Shown in pieces: positions 11,601-22,309 of a DNA stretch of 64,000 bases. Source of the DNA: Marisa cornuarietis. Its lineage: Eukaryota; Mollusca; Gastropoda; Architaenioglossa; Ampullariidae. Where the stretch lies: positions 2,233,137 through 2,297,136 of the forward strand of contig SMMW01000605.1 of NCBI GenBank assembly GCA_004794655.1, given 5' to 3'. Numbering within the stretch: the first letter of the stretch is position 1; each line of letters begins with the position of its first letter. The notes beneath the pieces are model-generated. The model saw nothing but the letters and a program-made list of their open reading frames with translations, searched no databases and was not told where the DNA came from. The position numbers and the translations under genes were made by a program.

Positions 11601-11760
11601 CAAGTCAACCGAGAGGCGAGACAATATGAGGTATGATGTATATAAGGTACACATCGCAGGTTCTTCACTGAACTTACTAGTCACATCAACAAGAAATACA
11701 ATTTACAAATCGCCTCAGAAACGGTTTGGCTTATCGCTACAAAACAGTCAACAGATATAT
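11600..11760 (+). repeat. Dispersed repeat, copy 1 (inverted match at 45045-45205)
   Basis: From AAGTCAACCGAGAGG through GGTACACATCGCAGGTTC to TTATCGCTACAAAACA, this stretch matches the reverse complement of 45045-45205 at roughly 85-90% by eye. It is therefore an interspersed repeat. Its class is unknown. Confidence 0.75.
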
Positions 11761-12223
11761 TTTTCCCCTCAATCTAGTCTACAGAGATGTTTTTATGTCT
11801 CAGTTCAGTTCACAGATATTCTTTTAATACAGTTCAGTAGACACATCTTCTAAAAGACCTGTTACAATACATTTTTGCAAGGGTATTGTCTCTAAGCACC
11901 CGAGCAGACAAATCCAAAAGAAAAGTGAGGTTTATACAAAGTCTTGTGGGTTTTGAGTTTAAAATTAAAACTACCTTTTCCTGGCTCCTCCTACTCCAGT
12001 CCTGCAAATCTCATCTATCTTTTGAGTGGCATAGATTTATCGCTCTCCTTCTCCGCTAAGCTAACCTACTTCGGTCCCGTCAGTCTTTCTTTTCTCTCTC
12101 TCTCTTTCATTCAATGGACAACTGTTAAGTAATACTGAATTTTAAAATGAAGTGGCTAGCAACTTCTAAGTATAATAAAAATGAAATAATTTGGTTTCAC
12201 CGAGTTTTTCTCTCTCTAGCTAG
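11761..12223. other. Unassigned DNA
   Basis: No gene or recognised repeat was seen, apart from pyrimidine-rich runs near 12085-12110 and 12205-12220. Confidence 0.35.
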
Positions 12224-12303
12224 AGAATGCATTCTGTAGTTACAGAACATATTCTGTACGTACAGAGCACATTCTGTACTTATAGAATGCATTCTTTAGT
12301 TAC
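12224..12303. repeat. Four tandem 20-bp units with palindromic core
   Basis: Units start at 12224, 12244, 12264 and 12284. Each is AGA.....ATTCT followed by GTA.TTAC-like sequence. The core AGAATGCATTCT is a perfect 12-bp palindrome in units 1 and 4 and imperfect in units 2 and 3. The array lies about 30 bp left of the putative 5' LTR. Confidence 0.85.
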
Positions 12304-12334
12304 TTTGTAGTGTGAAAGAACACGTGAGGAAGGC

Positions 12335-12391
12335 TGTGAGGTCAGTGTGTGTTGTAGGTGACCTGTCCACACGTCCCGTGCGTTCTTGACA
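12335..12391 (+). repeat. 57-bp direct repeat, putative 5' LTR (or its end)
   Basis: It begins TGTGAGGTCAG, ends GTTCTTGACA (TGT...ACA), and is followed at once by a PBS-like sequence. It matches 17987-18043 with a few substitutions. 57 bp is unusually short for an LTR. No target-site duplication was seen. Confidence 0.6.
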
Positions 12392-12409
12392 TTGGTGACC
12401 CCGACGTGA
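12392..12409 (+). other. Putative primer binding site
   Basis: TTGGTGACCCCGACGTGA directly follows the TG...CA repeat. TGG at the start fits pairing to a tRNA 3' CCA end. The tRNA was not identified. Confidence 0.55.
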
Positions 12410-13348
12410 CCTGTCGTGGGTTTGTATCATTTGGTACAGAGTCGGGTGAAAGGTTGTCTTTAGATCTCGTGTCTGTTTCCCCCCTGATCTAGGTGTAGTT
12501 GTGAACTAGGGTGGTTTTAAATATTGATAGTTGTTTTATGCTGTTAATGTTTATGTGTGTGGGATGGTGCAGTAACCCCATCTCCAGCTTTACGGGTCTG
12601 TGGAGTTTGTAAAGTTCTCTCCACAGTAAGGGCCTAGCCTCTGTATCTACTTTGAGTTAACTCTCTCCTCTGGGTGTAAAAGAGTGTGTAGTAACCGCAA
12701 GGGAGAGTGACTGTTCGCTATCCTGTAGTTATCTATCTCGGAAGTTTTAAGAAAAAGTTTTGGGTTTCCTTACTTTAAATATTGTGTGCCTCAGTAAATT
12801 GATGATTTGAATTAACTGAAGAAACTTTGATTATTTTTGTGACTTGACTTTAGAAACAGTTTGAGAAAAGATTTTAAACATTTGATGCAGTAGATGTTAA
12901 GGTACTAAGTAATGTGCTATACTATTATTCTGTGTGTTTAATTGATGACCTGCCTATATACTCCATGAAAAGCCTGTGTGGCAGATTTGAAAAGCCTGTT
13001 TGGCAGATTTGAATAGCCTGTGTGGCAGATGGAATCTTGAAGGCTTAAAGAAAGGCTAATAGACTTTGTGAAAATAGTAGGCTGGCATATGATTGCATGT
13101 TTTGTGGGCTAGCAGTCTATGTTACATTGTGAAGTTATATTCCTTTGCTATTAGGGTTGTGATAACCGCTTGGTATAATAGGAAGATTACTTTCCGTGTT
13201 GTCTGATATTGTGGATCTAGATGTGATTTAACCTTGTGTTAGCAATTGATTCTGATTTTGTTATATTATTGCTATAGATAACCTGCTTTGACTGGGCATA
13301 GGGTTAGTGGTTTAAAAGTTTATATTCTAGGGTTCTTATTTAATAGTA

Positions 13349-13711
13349 TTGAAAATGGAAATTCCCCAGCGAAGTGTTGAGGATTATAAGAGGGAAGGAG
13401 AGATGTTAGGATTAAGAGAGGTGGAACTTACTAAATACATTTTCCAGTGTATAGAGAGGCAAGACAGGATGACAGAAAGGTTAGCCAGAGAAAGAAAAGA
13501 GGAAGTTGAGAGATTAGAACGAAAAGAAGCAGCAGCCAGAGCTGAGAGAGAAGAAGAAAGAGCTGAGAGAGAGGCTGAACGGGCCTTTGAGATAGAAAAA
13601 TTACTTATCGAAAAGGGAAGTAGGTCGACTAATTTAAGACCTCGTGGTGCTTCACCTATAAGAGGGCTTAATCAAAAACTTCTCATTTTCGATGAGGACA
13701 AGAATCCTTGA
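13349..13711 (+). pseudogene. Gag-like N-terminal ORF (coiled coil) of the Gmr1-like element
   Basis: 120 codons from MKMEIPQRSVEDYKREGE; residues about 45-90 are a highly charged Glu/Arg heptad-like coiled coil (RLARERKEEVERLERKEAAA region). Ends in TGA at 13709-13711, after which related Gag sequence resumes in other frames to 14183. Position after a ~950-nt leader and before the zinc knuckle supports Gag. A truncated product is possible, but the downstream continuation suggests the stop is a lesion. Confidence 0.6.
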
Positions 13712-13874
13712 GTACTTCTTCTTATTCAGATTCGAGGCTCAAGCAGAGTCTCACAAGTGGCCGAAAGACTTATGGCCCCTCCAGCTGGCCACCTAATTCC
13801 ATGGAGACGCTCTCCGTCTATATCACGATTTTTATAGACGAGGATAACAGGATTATGATAAACTGAAACAGGAA

Positions 13875-14183
13875 TTGTTAGTTAAATTCCAATGTACGGA
13901 GGAAGGCTTCCGAGAAAGATTCCGTTCAATACGACCCCAGGGGGAGGAATCTATGACAGCCTTTTTGAAAAGGATGACCAACTTAGCTGATACGTGGGTA
14001 GACCTAGCACAGATTTCAAAGAATTATGAGAACCCGAGAGACTTTTTGAGAGAAAAATATTATCAAAGTGTTTCGAAAGACTTGGCTGTTTTCCTGAAGG
14101 AGTTAAATCTCGAAACGGTATCCTCCCTTGCAGAGAATGCCGAAATTTATCGAATAGCCCACCCCCCAAAAAATTTGGCATGA
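13875..14183 (+). pseudogene. Gag capsid-like segment of the Gmr1-like element
   Basis: The frame reads through RERFRSIRPQGEESMTAFLK, NLADTWVDLAQI and REKYYQSVSKDLAVFLKEL, resembling the capsid region of gypsy Gag (a short retrotransposon Gag motif). A degenerate zinc knuckle, CYACRGFGNIARMC, is encoded near 14493-14534. It keeps the three cysteines, but the usual histidine is replaced by asparagine. Frames shift between this block, the knuckle and the protease. Confidence 0.6.
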
Positions 14184-14528
14184 CGAACTGAAGCTTCAGT
14201 GTTCGCCGACGAGGGACAGGCACAGCCGCAAAAGTCCATGTCTAGAAGGACCGATTATCCCGCCTATGGCAGTGTCAGACAAACTACTGGACGGGAGGCA
14301 TGATCCTCAGCAAAACCTCAACAGAGGGATAATCACAGTCGTCAGCAGGATTACCCTCGAGAAACAAGACCAACTCCTTCGCCCGGACTATGGAACCTAA
14401 GAACATCCTCATGACATCAGTCACCTCCACTAGCAACCCTATCTTCAAGGTCCCCCGAAAAGAAATCCTCACCCCCGCATAGACAAAATCAGTGCTATGC
14501 GTGCAGGGGCTTTGGAAACATTGCCAGG

Positions 14529-14837
14529 ATGTGCGCGAACACCCTACAAATTCCTACCTCCGGTCATAACACCGTCGAACCAGCAAAACAAGCTAACGTA
14601 AGCATTCTATGCTCCTCTGCGACCCCTGAGGAATTGGGCCGATTGGCTCTATATTCCGGCACTGTGAAGGGCCAGTCCGTGCAAGTTCTACGAGACACCG
14701 GGGCCACTACAGCCGGCATTCGTGCGGACTTTGTTAACGACAAAGATTATTTAGGTTACAACCAATCGTGTATAACTTTCGGCGGCAACGTAGAGACATT
14801 TCCATTAGCACGTGTCTTTGTGGATACGCCATTTTAA
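14529..14837 (+). pseudogene. Retropepsin-like aspartic protease of the Gmr1-like element
   Basis: The frame contains LYSGTVKGQSVQVLRDTGAT: the D-T-G-A catalytic signature preceded by a hydrophobic strand, as in retropepsins. It is interrupted by TAA at 14835, after which the frame continues with TDLIIGNIPGVLD, the second conserved block of gypsy proteases. It is thus one nonsense mutation away from a full domain. It would process the Gag-Pol polyprotein. Confidence 0.75.
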
Positions 14838-15065
14838 AAGGGCTATCTCAACTGCTGCGTCATGAAGAACCCTGCGACGGATTTAATTATCGGGAACATT
14901 CCCGGTGTGCTAGATTCAATGAGTGAAAACCTGTCAGTGGCCATGGTGGTTACTCAGGCCCAAGCGATTCGGACCCTGGCGGCACCAGCCCATCTAAATC
15001 CTGATACCATGCGATGGCAGATCTAACCTGAAGATCTTATCCAACACCAGAGGGAGGACGAAGCC

Positions 15066-15793
15066 TTAAAGAAGATACGTAATACTCTGGGACAAGATAA
15101 AAACTTTGAAGTCAAAGACGGGATAATTTATCGAATTTTTGATAAAACTCAGTCTAAACAAGTGGTGGTCCCACAGCGTCTCCGACCGGTCGTTCTTTCG
15201 CTGGGACATGATAGCCCACTGTCTGGACATACGGGGATACGCAATACCCTTAGGAGAGTCTTTTCCCATTTCTGGTGGCCCGAGCTACTGTCAGACCTGT
15301 GACATATGCCAGAGGACAACCAGCAAGGGAAGAAACATTCCGGTGCCGACGGTTAGAACGCCCATAATCGACAAGCCTTTCGAACATGGCGGTGGACCTC
15401 GTGGGACCCCTCCTGCCCTCATCTGTCGAGGGGCATACTAATATTCTTACCCTTATGGATATAGCTACTATATACCCGGAAGCGGTACCTCTCAAGAGGA
15501 TGGATACGGAAACTATAGCAGACGCTCTCTTTCCTATCTTCTGCAGAGTTGGATTACCGCAAGAATTCCTTTCCGATCGGGGTACTCAATTCACATCTGA
15601 GCTCATGTCGGACATTTGGAGGACTCTTGCTGTAAAAGGACTCCATACGACCCCGTATCATGCCCAGACCAACGGGATTGTTGAACGCTTTCATGGGACC
15701 TTGAAACCCATGTTGAGGCAAGTAGTTTCAAAACACCCCGTGACTGGAACCTTTACTTACCTGCAATACTTTTTGCTTGTAGGGAAACTATAA
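15066..15793 (+). pseudogene. Integrase zinc-finger and catalytic core of the Gmr1-like element
   Basis: The HHCC finger is split by a frameshift. GHDSPLSGHTG (both histidines) lies near 15207-15240 in one frame and CQTCDICQRTTSKG near 15290-15330 in another. The catalytic core at 15386-15793 begins MAVDLVGPLLPS, has LSDRGTQFTSEL and ends with QTNGIVERFHG, giving the D, D and E positions of the DDE triad. The frame closes at 15793, and homologous sequence continues in another frame. Integrase inserts the cDNA into the genome; here it is broken. It lies upstream of RT. Confidence 0.85.
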
Positions 15794-15924
15794 ACCAAAG
15801 TACTGGATTTGCGCCTTTTGAACTTCTCTACGGGAGACGACCTAGTGGTCCCCTTAGTCTTCTAGCCTAATCATGGACGAATCACCAAGAGCAGGAAGAG
15901 GAAAAACCCCTATTCCAATACGTT

Positions 15925-16482
15925 ATGGATCTTAAGAACATCGTCCAAGAATTTAATGCCTTAGCCACCCAGAACCTCAGGAAGGCAGGCTCAACGCAAA
16001 AGTTTTATTACGACAAAATGACCAGATCTAGAGAATTACAAGAGGGAGATGAGGTGCTAATACTTCTGCCCACCAAGGCTAATAAGTTATTAGCTCAGTG
16101 GCAGGGTCCCTATCGAATTACTCGGAAACAGCACCCGGATTATATCATGTGCGTAAGAGGGAGAAGGAAGACATTCCAAATCAACATGTTGAAGAGGTAT
16201 TTCAAGAGAGAAACATCGTCAATAGCAGCTACACACATCCTCACCAAATCAGACACCCCCTCTGTATTACCCTCCCAGCCAAAAAGCCAAACCACCTTTC
16301 CCTTTACTGAAATTCTATCCCCCGAATTTACACCCCAAACAAAGACCCATCCAGCAGTATCCGAATGTAAATCTATATCGGATATACCAATTCCGATAGG
16401 CAATCTGGCCGTGTTAGAATCACCTACAGAGACAGCATCTCACTGCCCACTATTCCACCCCCCGAAGATATCGGAGCAGTGA
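15925..16482 (+). pseudogene. Integrase C-terminal GPY-type module and tail
   Basis: The frame includes FYYDKMTRSRELQEGDEVLI and LLAQWQGPYRI, the GPY/F-type module at the end of gypsy integrases, then a Pro/Ser/Thr-rich linker. It overlaps by 4 nt the start of the RT frame at 16479. This overlap shows directly that RT follows integrase. Confidence 0.8.
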
Positions 16483-17642
16483 AAATAGATCCCAATTTGT
16501 CACCACACCAAAGACAACAAGTACAGGAACTTCTTGAACGCTATCATGACACATTGACATCGGACCCGGGAACTTTCAGCGGACCCATTTGTCATGAAAT
16601 TCGACTGAAAACGGATACGGTCATACGACGAAAGCCATACCCTGTTCCATTCTCCACCCAGAAATAAATTGAAGACGAAATAGTGGAATTATTAAGGAAA
16701 GGAATTATAGAACCCTCTTCATCACCATTTTCATCTCCCTTACTCTTGGTGAAAAAGAAAGACGTGAGCTTTAGATTCTGTGTTGACTATCAAGCATTAA
16801 ATAGCATCACTATTTTCGATGCAGAACCCATTCCGGACCCGTAGAACCTTTTCTCGAAACTAGCCGACCGTAAATATTTCAGTAAATTGGACTTAACCAA
16901 AGGTTATTGGCAAATCCCTCTGAAAGAAGAAGATAAGCCCAAGACAGCCTTTCAGACACCTATGGGACTTTTCCATTGGACCCGTATGCCTTTTGGGCTG
17001 GTCACTGCACCTGCTACTTTTGCACGAGTGATGCGTTTCCTCAAATTAGAACCCTTTAACACATTCCATTTCTTCGACGACCTTCTGACAGCAAGCCATA
17101 CCTGGGATGCTCATATCGAACATCTTGATGGAGTTTTGCGTCAACTCCAGGACAACCAGCTAACCGCCAGACCTTCAAAGGCAGAAATAGGATATCTGGA
17201 GCTGAACTATTTAGGCCATAAAATAAGCCTGGGAAATATGAAACCGGAAGAGGGAACAGTGAAAAAAATTCTCCAGCTGTCAACCCCCACAAATAAGAGG
17301 CAAGTTCGCTCCATTCTGCGGCTTATCAGTTATTACCGGCGTTACATCCCTAATTTTGCTTCCCTCACGGAACCTATTTCCAATCTGACGAGAGAAAACC
17401 AGCCGCGGACTATTACTTGGACCGGAGAGTGTCAAGTCGCACTGGAGAAGATTCAAGCTATGTTATCGAAACCACCTGTTCTACGGCTACCTGACTTTGC
17501 TAAGAAGTTCATTCTCCAAACAGACGCTAGTGGGCTAGGCATTGGCGCAACATTGTTACAGGATTCTGACGGGAAACTGCTACCCGTCACTTTTATTAGT
17601 AGGAAGCTATTAGAGAGAGAGAGACAAGATATAGTACTGTAA
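16479..17642 (+). pseudogene. Reverse transcriptase of the Gmr1-like element (three stops)
   Basis: The frame contains blocks [43 protein letters not shown] and TFHFFDDLLTASHTWD (FFDD replacing the common YxDD), then LNYLGHKIS and YYRRYIPNFASL, and enters RNase H at QTDASGLGIGATLLQ. Premature stops lie at 16665-16667, 16842-16844 and 17640-17642 in an otherwise continuous frame. The sequence is Ty3/gypsy-like, not copia-like, despite the copia-like position. Confidence 0.9.
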
Positions 17643-17653
17643 AAAGGGAATGT

Positions 17654-17875
17654 TTGGCCATAGTCTGGTCAGTGATGAAGTTATCCCGGTATTTAAACGA
17701 AGTCTCATTTGTGTTGCAGACTGATCATAAGCCCCTCATTTTCCTGAAATCCACACCCAACCATAATTCAAGGGTGATGCGATGGGCGCTGGCCCTTCAA
17801 GAATATAAGTTTGAAATTCAACCCATAAAAGGTAGTGACAATGTTAGCCGACGCCCTATCTCGAACATAAACTGA
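17654..17875 (+). pseudogene. RNase H domain, C-terminal part, of the Gmr1-like element
   Basis: It continues the RT frame's domain after the stop at 17640. LAIVWSVMKLSRYLNEVSF, VLQTDHKPLIFL and IKGSDNVSRRP correspond to conserved gypsy RNase H blocks; the usual ADALSR is altered to VSRRP. TGA at 17873-17875 is close to the expected end of the polyprotein. Confidence 0.8.
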
Positions 17876-17970
17876 TCAACAGATACCATAACTTTCTAAG
17901 GGGGAAATTAGAAACCTTTCCTGGTGTCAATGCTGGATAAGTTTAAGAAAAAAGGTTCCTTTTTTCTGTT

Positions 17971-17986
17971 AGGAAGGGAGGAATGC
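17971..17986 (+). other. Putative polypurine tract
   Basis: AGGAAGGGAGGAATGC directly precedes the TGTGAGG direct repeat, the expected position of plus-strand priming. Confidence 0.55.
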
Positions 17987-18043
17987 TGTGAGGTCAGTGT
18001 GTGTTGTATGTGACCAGTCCACACGTCCCGAGCGTTCTTGACA
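17987..18043 (+). repeat. 57-bp direct repeat, putative 3' LTR
   Basis: It starts TGTGAGGTCAG, ends GTTCTTGACA and matches 12335-12391. It is bounded on the left by a purine tract and on the right by unrelated CAGAGAATTAG. Confidence 0.6.
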
Positions 18044-21020
18044 CAGAGAATTAGATAAATTGCTCTGAAATTTGACAAGTTAAATAGATACGACTGTATC
18101 TTGATTTTTGTTTCTTAAACGATTCAATACTCTTATTGACTGAGAATGCTATCTTGACAGCAGCTAAGTCCCCTCTGGTTACAAGATCGTACGGGAAAAG
18201 AATATTAAACATTAAACAGTTCTCAAAACCACAAGGAAACATGTGTAGCAAACTTAAGTCACTGCTGTTGTCGCTGAACTCAGCTGCATCTTTTCCTCTG
18301 CATAAGTGTGGAACTTTTTCCGACATAGGAAAGAAGAGAGAAAGTAAGGGTGACATGTGGTCTCCATCCATCTTAGGGGTCCTCCCCGACCAGCTCCTTC
18401 ACCATCCACCAACGCCACCCCTTCCTAACTCCTCCTCCGCCCTCTCACACCTCGTCCTCCAATGGTCAGCTGGTCACATCAACTGTCACACCTTAACACA
18501 CCTCCAGCCCACAGATGATGGCGCTCTCCTGTAATACATGGACTGAGAAACTCGCGTGTTGAAGTCAACTTACAAGTAAAGGAAAAGTGTCCTGCCAATG
18601 TCATTCTATGAAAATGTTATTTTTTCCTTACATTATTCATCACTTTAAAAATTACAACAGAAGGCCACCCATGCGCCCCTCCCTCTACATGACTGCGCTC
18701 TAGGAGACTACCTAGTTCTCCTAATGGTGGAGCCGGCCCTGTGTACAAGACATTTGCCATAATAGTGTATGGTAAGATAGACAAGACCTTATATGGAGTG
18801 GATAAATTGGCTAACCATCCCTTTCCACAGGTGGTAGATAGTTCGTTGTGGAAGAACTTTAAGTTTGCACAAATAAGTGGTAACAGGCCAGCCAGAAGAA
18901 CATTTCGTTGTTTAATGAATAAAAGAGAAAATGTTTATTCACTGCTGGGTGAATTAACACAACACAACCTGTGCATAAATAAACACAGGTTGGCTTAATA
19001 GTTGTGCTTCGAGTGAAAACTTCTTGTGTGTCTATGTGGAGCACTCGTTTTCCAGCAGTTCAGTTCTATTGAAGCATGCTATTTCTGTAAATGAGTGTTC
19101 TTATTACTTGTGTGTCACTTATATATAATTATGTTGTATTCTGATGTTTCTGTGAGTTCTTACTGACTCGAATGAAGTGACACTTGTCTTTCACTACCGT
19201 CTGTTTTGGTAGCATGGTAGGGAACTACAAACTTACAAATGTTCACTGATATGCATTTTGTGTAGCTTGAAATAATGCAGTATATTGTATTTTATCATCA
19301 TAAAAACTTCAGTACACTTATTAAGCATACCCGTTGCTAAGTAAAAAACCTTGAGGGATCGTTGAACATTTTTGAACCCACTTCTCTCAAAATAGCCTCC
19401 GCGATGCCCGCACACTTTAAACTTAAATGACTCACTGTCACGGACCAATCCGTGCCATAGTTTTTTTTCAGGCTATGTTAACCCGTTACCGACTTAAGGT
19501 TTACACTTGTGGATAGAGTGTATGCGGGAATGAATGTGATCGGTAGAGAAGTAAGGGTTAAGTTTAGTGAACACTGTTCAGCAGTGGAGTTGGTAGGAAA
19601 AGAAATCCTACAAAGGTGCTCAGGCCCGGGATACTGGAGGAGGAGAAGGATAGAGAAGAGGGGTAAGACGTGCCGAGTCACGCGAGACAGAAGGAGATTG
19701 AAGGAGAAAGCAATCCTGTGTGGAAAACCTCGCCCAGAAGTGGTCTTAATGGTGAGGGCGACAGTACCAGAAGCCTACCGGACCCAGCAGCGGCTGGATA
19801 AAGTTCTACCGTCGAGGACAGACGACGTTGTCTGGAGACCGACCGGACCCCGCAGCGTCTGGATAATTACGACTATTGAGGACTGGCGAGCCGGCCAGTG
19901 GGGCATTCTCGGCCCCGTTACGTCTCCGAGGAGTATCTACGTGTTAACCCCGTGACCCCCCCCCCTCGTCGACACGGCCTGTGTGTGCGTCGTCGAGTGT
20001 CGGAAAGAACTGTGTTGTTCAGAGCAGTCAAAGTGTTCATTTTTCACCCCCTTGGGCAAGGGTGATCAGAGCGATTGGGATTATGTGCCTTTGGTGTTCT
20101 TGTGTATGAGTAGCGCTGTTTGAGTTGTGGAATTCTGGGAGATTGGAGGTAGAAAAGGCGACTACCCTCATATAGCTGACTGCTGAACTGTAAAACTGTA
20201 AGTATTGTCATTGATGACTGTTATTTTGGGAGAGAACAGGACGATGAACTAAATTGTATGATTTAAAGGTGATATCTATTGAGAATTTGAATTGTGAGGG
20301 AAGGATTGATTAAGGATTGAATAACTAAGAATGGAAGCCTAAAGTGTATTGTGTAAAGGTGACATATAGAGAACTCTAACTGTGGGAAAGAATTGATCAA
20401 GACGTTGATAAGTGCGCATGGAAGAATGGAGCGTATGATCTCCAGGTGAAGGAGTGAGGACTTGTTTTGATGATTTGACTTGTTTTAAGAATTTGATAGT
20501 GGACATGTATTAAGAATTTCGGTGCTCATATCTTATGGTGTAAAGTCCTGGGCCACATGATAACTGAAGTAATATGATTTGGACAGCCTCAGGCAATCGT
20601 TTTGTGTTTTGTTGAAAGAACGCGCAATTGTCAGGCGTAAGTGTGTGCAGCACCACCCGTGTCGTGACACTCACTTAGTTTTGGGACTAGAAGGACAACT
20701 TTGGTATCAAATTAAAGGTCAAAACCTTAAAAAAAAATTATTTGGCAAATCTCAAAATTTGCCGAGAGTTAGAACTCATTTTGTGGTGGAGGCGTTCACA
20801 AATCCTTTCCCAAGTGAATCCCAAGGGTCGGCAGCTGAAACTCTTATTTAACATGTGTCACGTCCGCGACTGAACATTCTGACCAACAGTATTAAATATT
20901 TAGTATAAGTAACAGGGACTGGATGTCATTTGCCCAGGCCTCGCGGCCTATTTATCGTCCCTTTCTAAAAAATCACTTAGATACTGCCTCAATTTTCAAC
21001 AGATGACAATAACTAATGTT
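18044..21020. other. Unassigned DNA between two retroelements
   Basis: It contains pyrimidine-rich sequence (18380-18460) and a GC-richer segment around 19600-20060 with a 148-codon frame (19509-19955) rich in Arg and resembling nothing I know. A C8-10 run lies near 19960. No splice-supported gene, tRNA or repeat could be established. The 19509 frame is not promoted to a gene for lack of any motif. Confidence 0.35.
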
Positions 21021-21025
21021 AACCA

Positions 21026-21190
21026 TCAAAATTGTAAAACCGTTCGACAAATTTTGGATTGTAAAAAGATCTTAAAGCTGTTAAAATCTGATGTATATCT
21101 AAATTTAGTAGGTGGTGAGTTCCAATTTGCAGCGACTCTTTGTGAAAAAGATTGTTTACGCTTGGTAGAGGAACAATGGCTGATAAATAC
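21026..21190 (-). pseudogene. Possible LINE reverse transcriptase C-terminus
   Basis: The minus strand reads KRKQSFSQRVAANWNSPPTK followed by TSDFNSFKIFLQ. This resembles the FSQRVVNxWNxLP...NSFKxxLD motif that ends many CR1-type LINE ORFs. It is short and isolated, so this is a tentative call. Confidence 0.35.
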
Positions 21191-21802
21191 TTTCCCATCT
21201 GAATTATGAATTAGTAATCTTCCATTGCAGTTAATTGCACACATGCCCGCTATAAAGAAACCTGCATTTTTCGAATTTTCATCTGACGAGGAAAGGTGAG
21301 TAATATTTTATTGACAGATTTGAACAATACAATATTTCAATTTAATGACAAAAAGTATGATTGATGGGGGTGAAAAAGTCTTAAGATGCTCATCAAAATA
21401 GTAGCAGAGTTAAAGTGCACAATATGTGTCACATGTTGGTGGTTTAAAGATTTCAGTAATGCATGCTTTAAAGGAACTAATCGTGATTTTTATTCTCAGA
21501 CTAGAAATTGAAGATGATAAAATTTATTATACGTTAGTAAAGAGAACTCATTTTTCCTTTTGTGTATCTTTTTGAGTTTTTTTAAGATTTGTAGAGAAAT
21601 GTCTAAAAAATGTCATTGCAATGGGTTATTTGTTGCGAAGAACTCCGCCTGGAAACCCCCCGGGTAACCTGCCGGTCCCAAGCCCGGATGAAGGAGGAGG
21701 GTTGGGCGTGGGGTTAGCAACCCCACCCTGTAAAACAACCCTGCTACAGAAACCGCAAAAAGAACATTACCACAACGAGAGCCTGGACGGGAAGATCCCT
21801 CC

Positions 21803-22294
21803 TTGGAGGGGCCTATGACGTGTGCTGACGAAAGCCCTTGGGAAGTCAGCTCGCCGACCTATCTTCTCACGGCCAAGGCAAAAACCAGGATAGGGACCTG
21901 GAACATCAGAACCCTATACGAGCAAGGTAAATCAGCTCAGGTAGCACAGGAGATGAAGAACTATGGCATCAAGCTCCTTGGCCTGTGCGAGACCAGATGG
22001 AATGGTAGCGGTCAGACCAGACTCTCATCAGGGGAGACTATCATCTACTCTGGACATGAAGATCCTGACCATGACCACTCACAAGGAGTAGCAGTACTGA
22101 TGACACAGGAGGCTGCAAGGGCACTAATAACATGGGAACCAGTTTCTCCACGACTCATGTCAGCTCGGTTCAACTCCAAAGGAAGAAAGATCACCATCAT
22201 CCAGTGCTATGCACCTACCAACGCAGCAAAAGAAGAGGAGAAGGAGGACTTTTACAACTCCCTACAAGCGCTGGTTGATCGTACTCCAAGATGA
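21803..22294 (+). pseudogene. LINE endonuclease domain, N-terminal part
   Basis: After a Pro/Gly-rich leader (frame 21621-21818, PSPDEGGGLGVGLATPP), this frame contains RIGTWNIRTLYEQGKSAQ, LLGLCETRWNGSGQT and ITIIQCYAPTN, the N, E and Y-A-P-T-N blocks of APE-like endonucleases. It ends at TGA 22292-22294, where a Trp codon is expected before D-L-K-I-I-M-G-D-M-N. It would nick target DNA for target-primed reverse transcription. Confidence 0.85.
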
Positions 22295-22309
22295 GACCTG
22301 AAGATCATC

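Larger units (their letters stand above)
12335..18043 (+). mobile_element. Decayed Ty3/gypsy-type LTR retrotransposon with Gmr1-like gene order
   Basis: The order along the plus strand is short direct repeat, primer binding site, Gag, zinc knuckle, protease, integrase, reverse transcriptase, RNase H, purine tract, direct repeat. Protein motifs are Ty3/gypsy-like (FFDD in RT, GPY-type integrase tail), but integrase precedes RT as in Ty1/copia. That combination defines the Gmr1-like group, first described from deuterostomes. Stops and frameshifts are present in several domains, so this copy is dead. Its length is 5.7 kb. Confidence 0.85.

Noticed and set aside
19509..19955. 148-codon Arg-rich frame in a GC-richer segment
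   Set aside because: No motif, splice support or repeat relationship; open length is unremarkable for GC-rich DNA.
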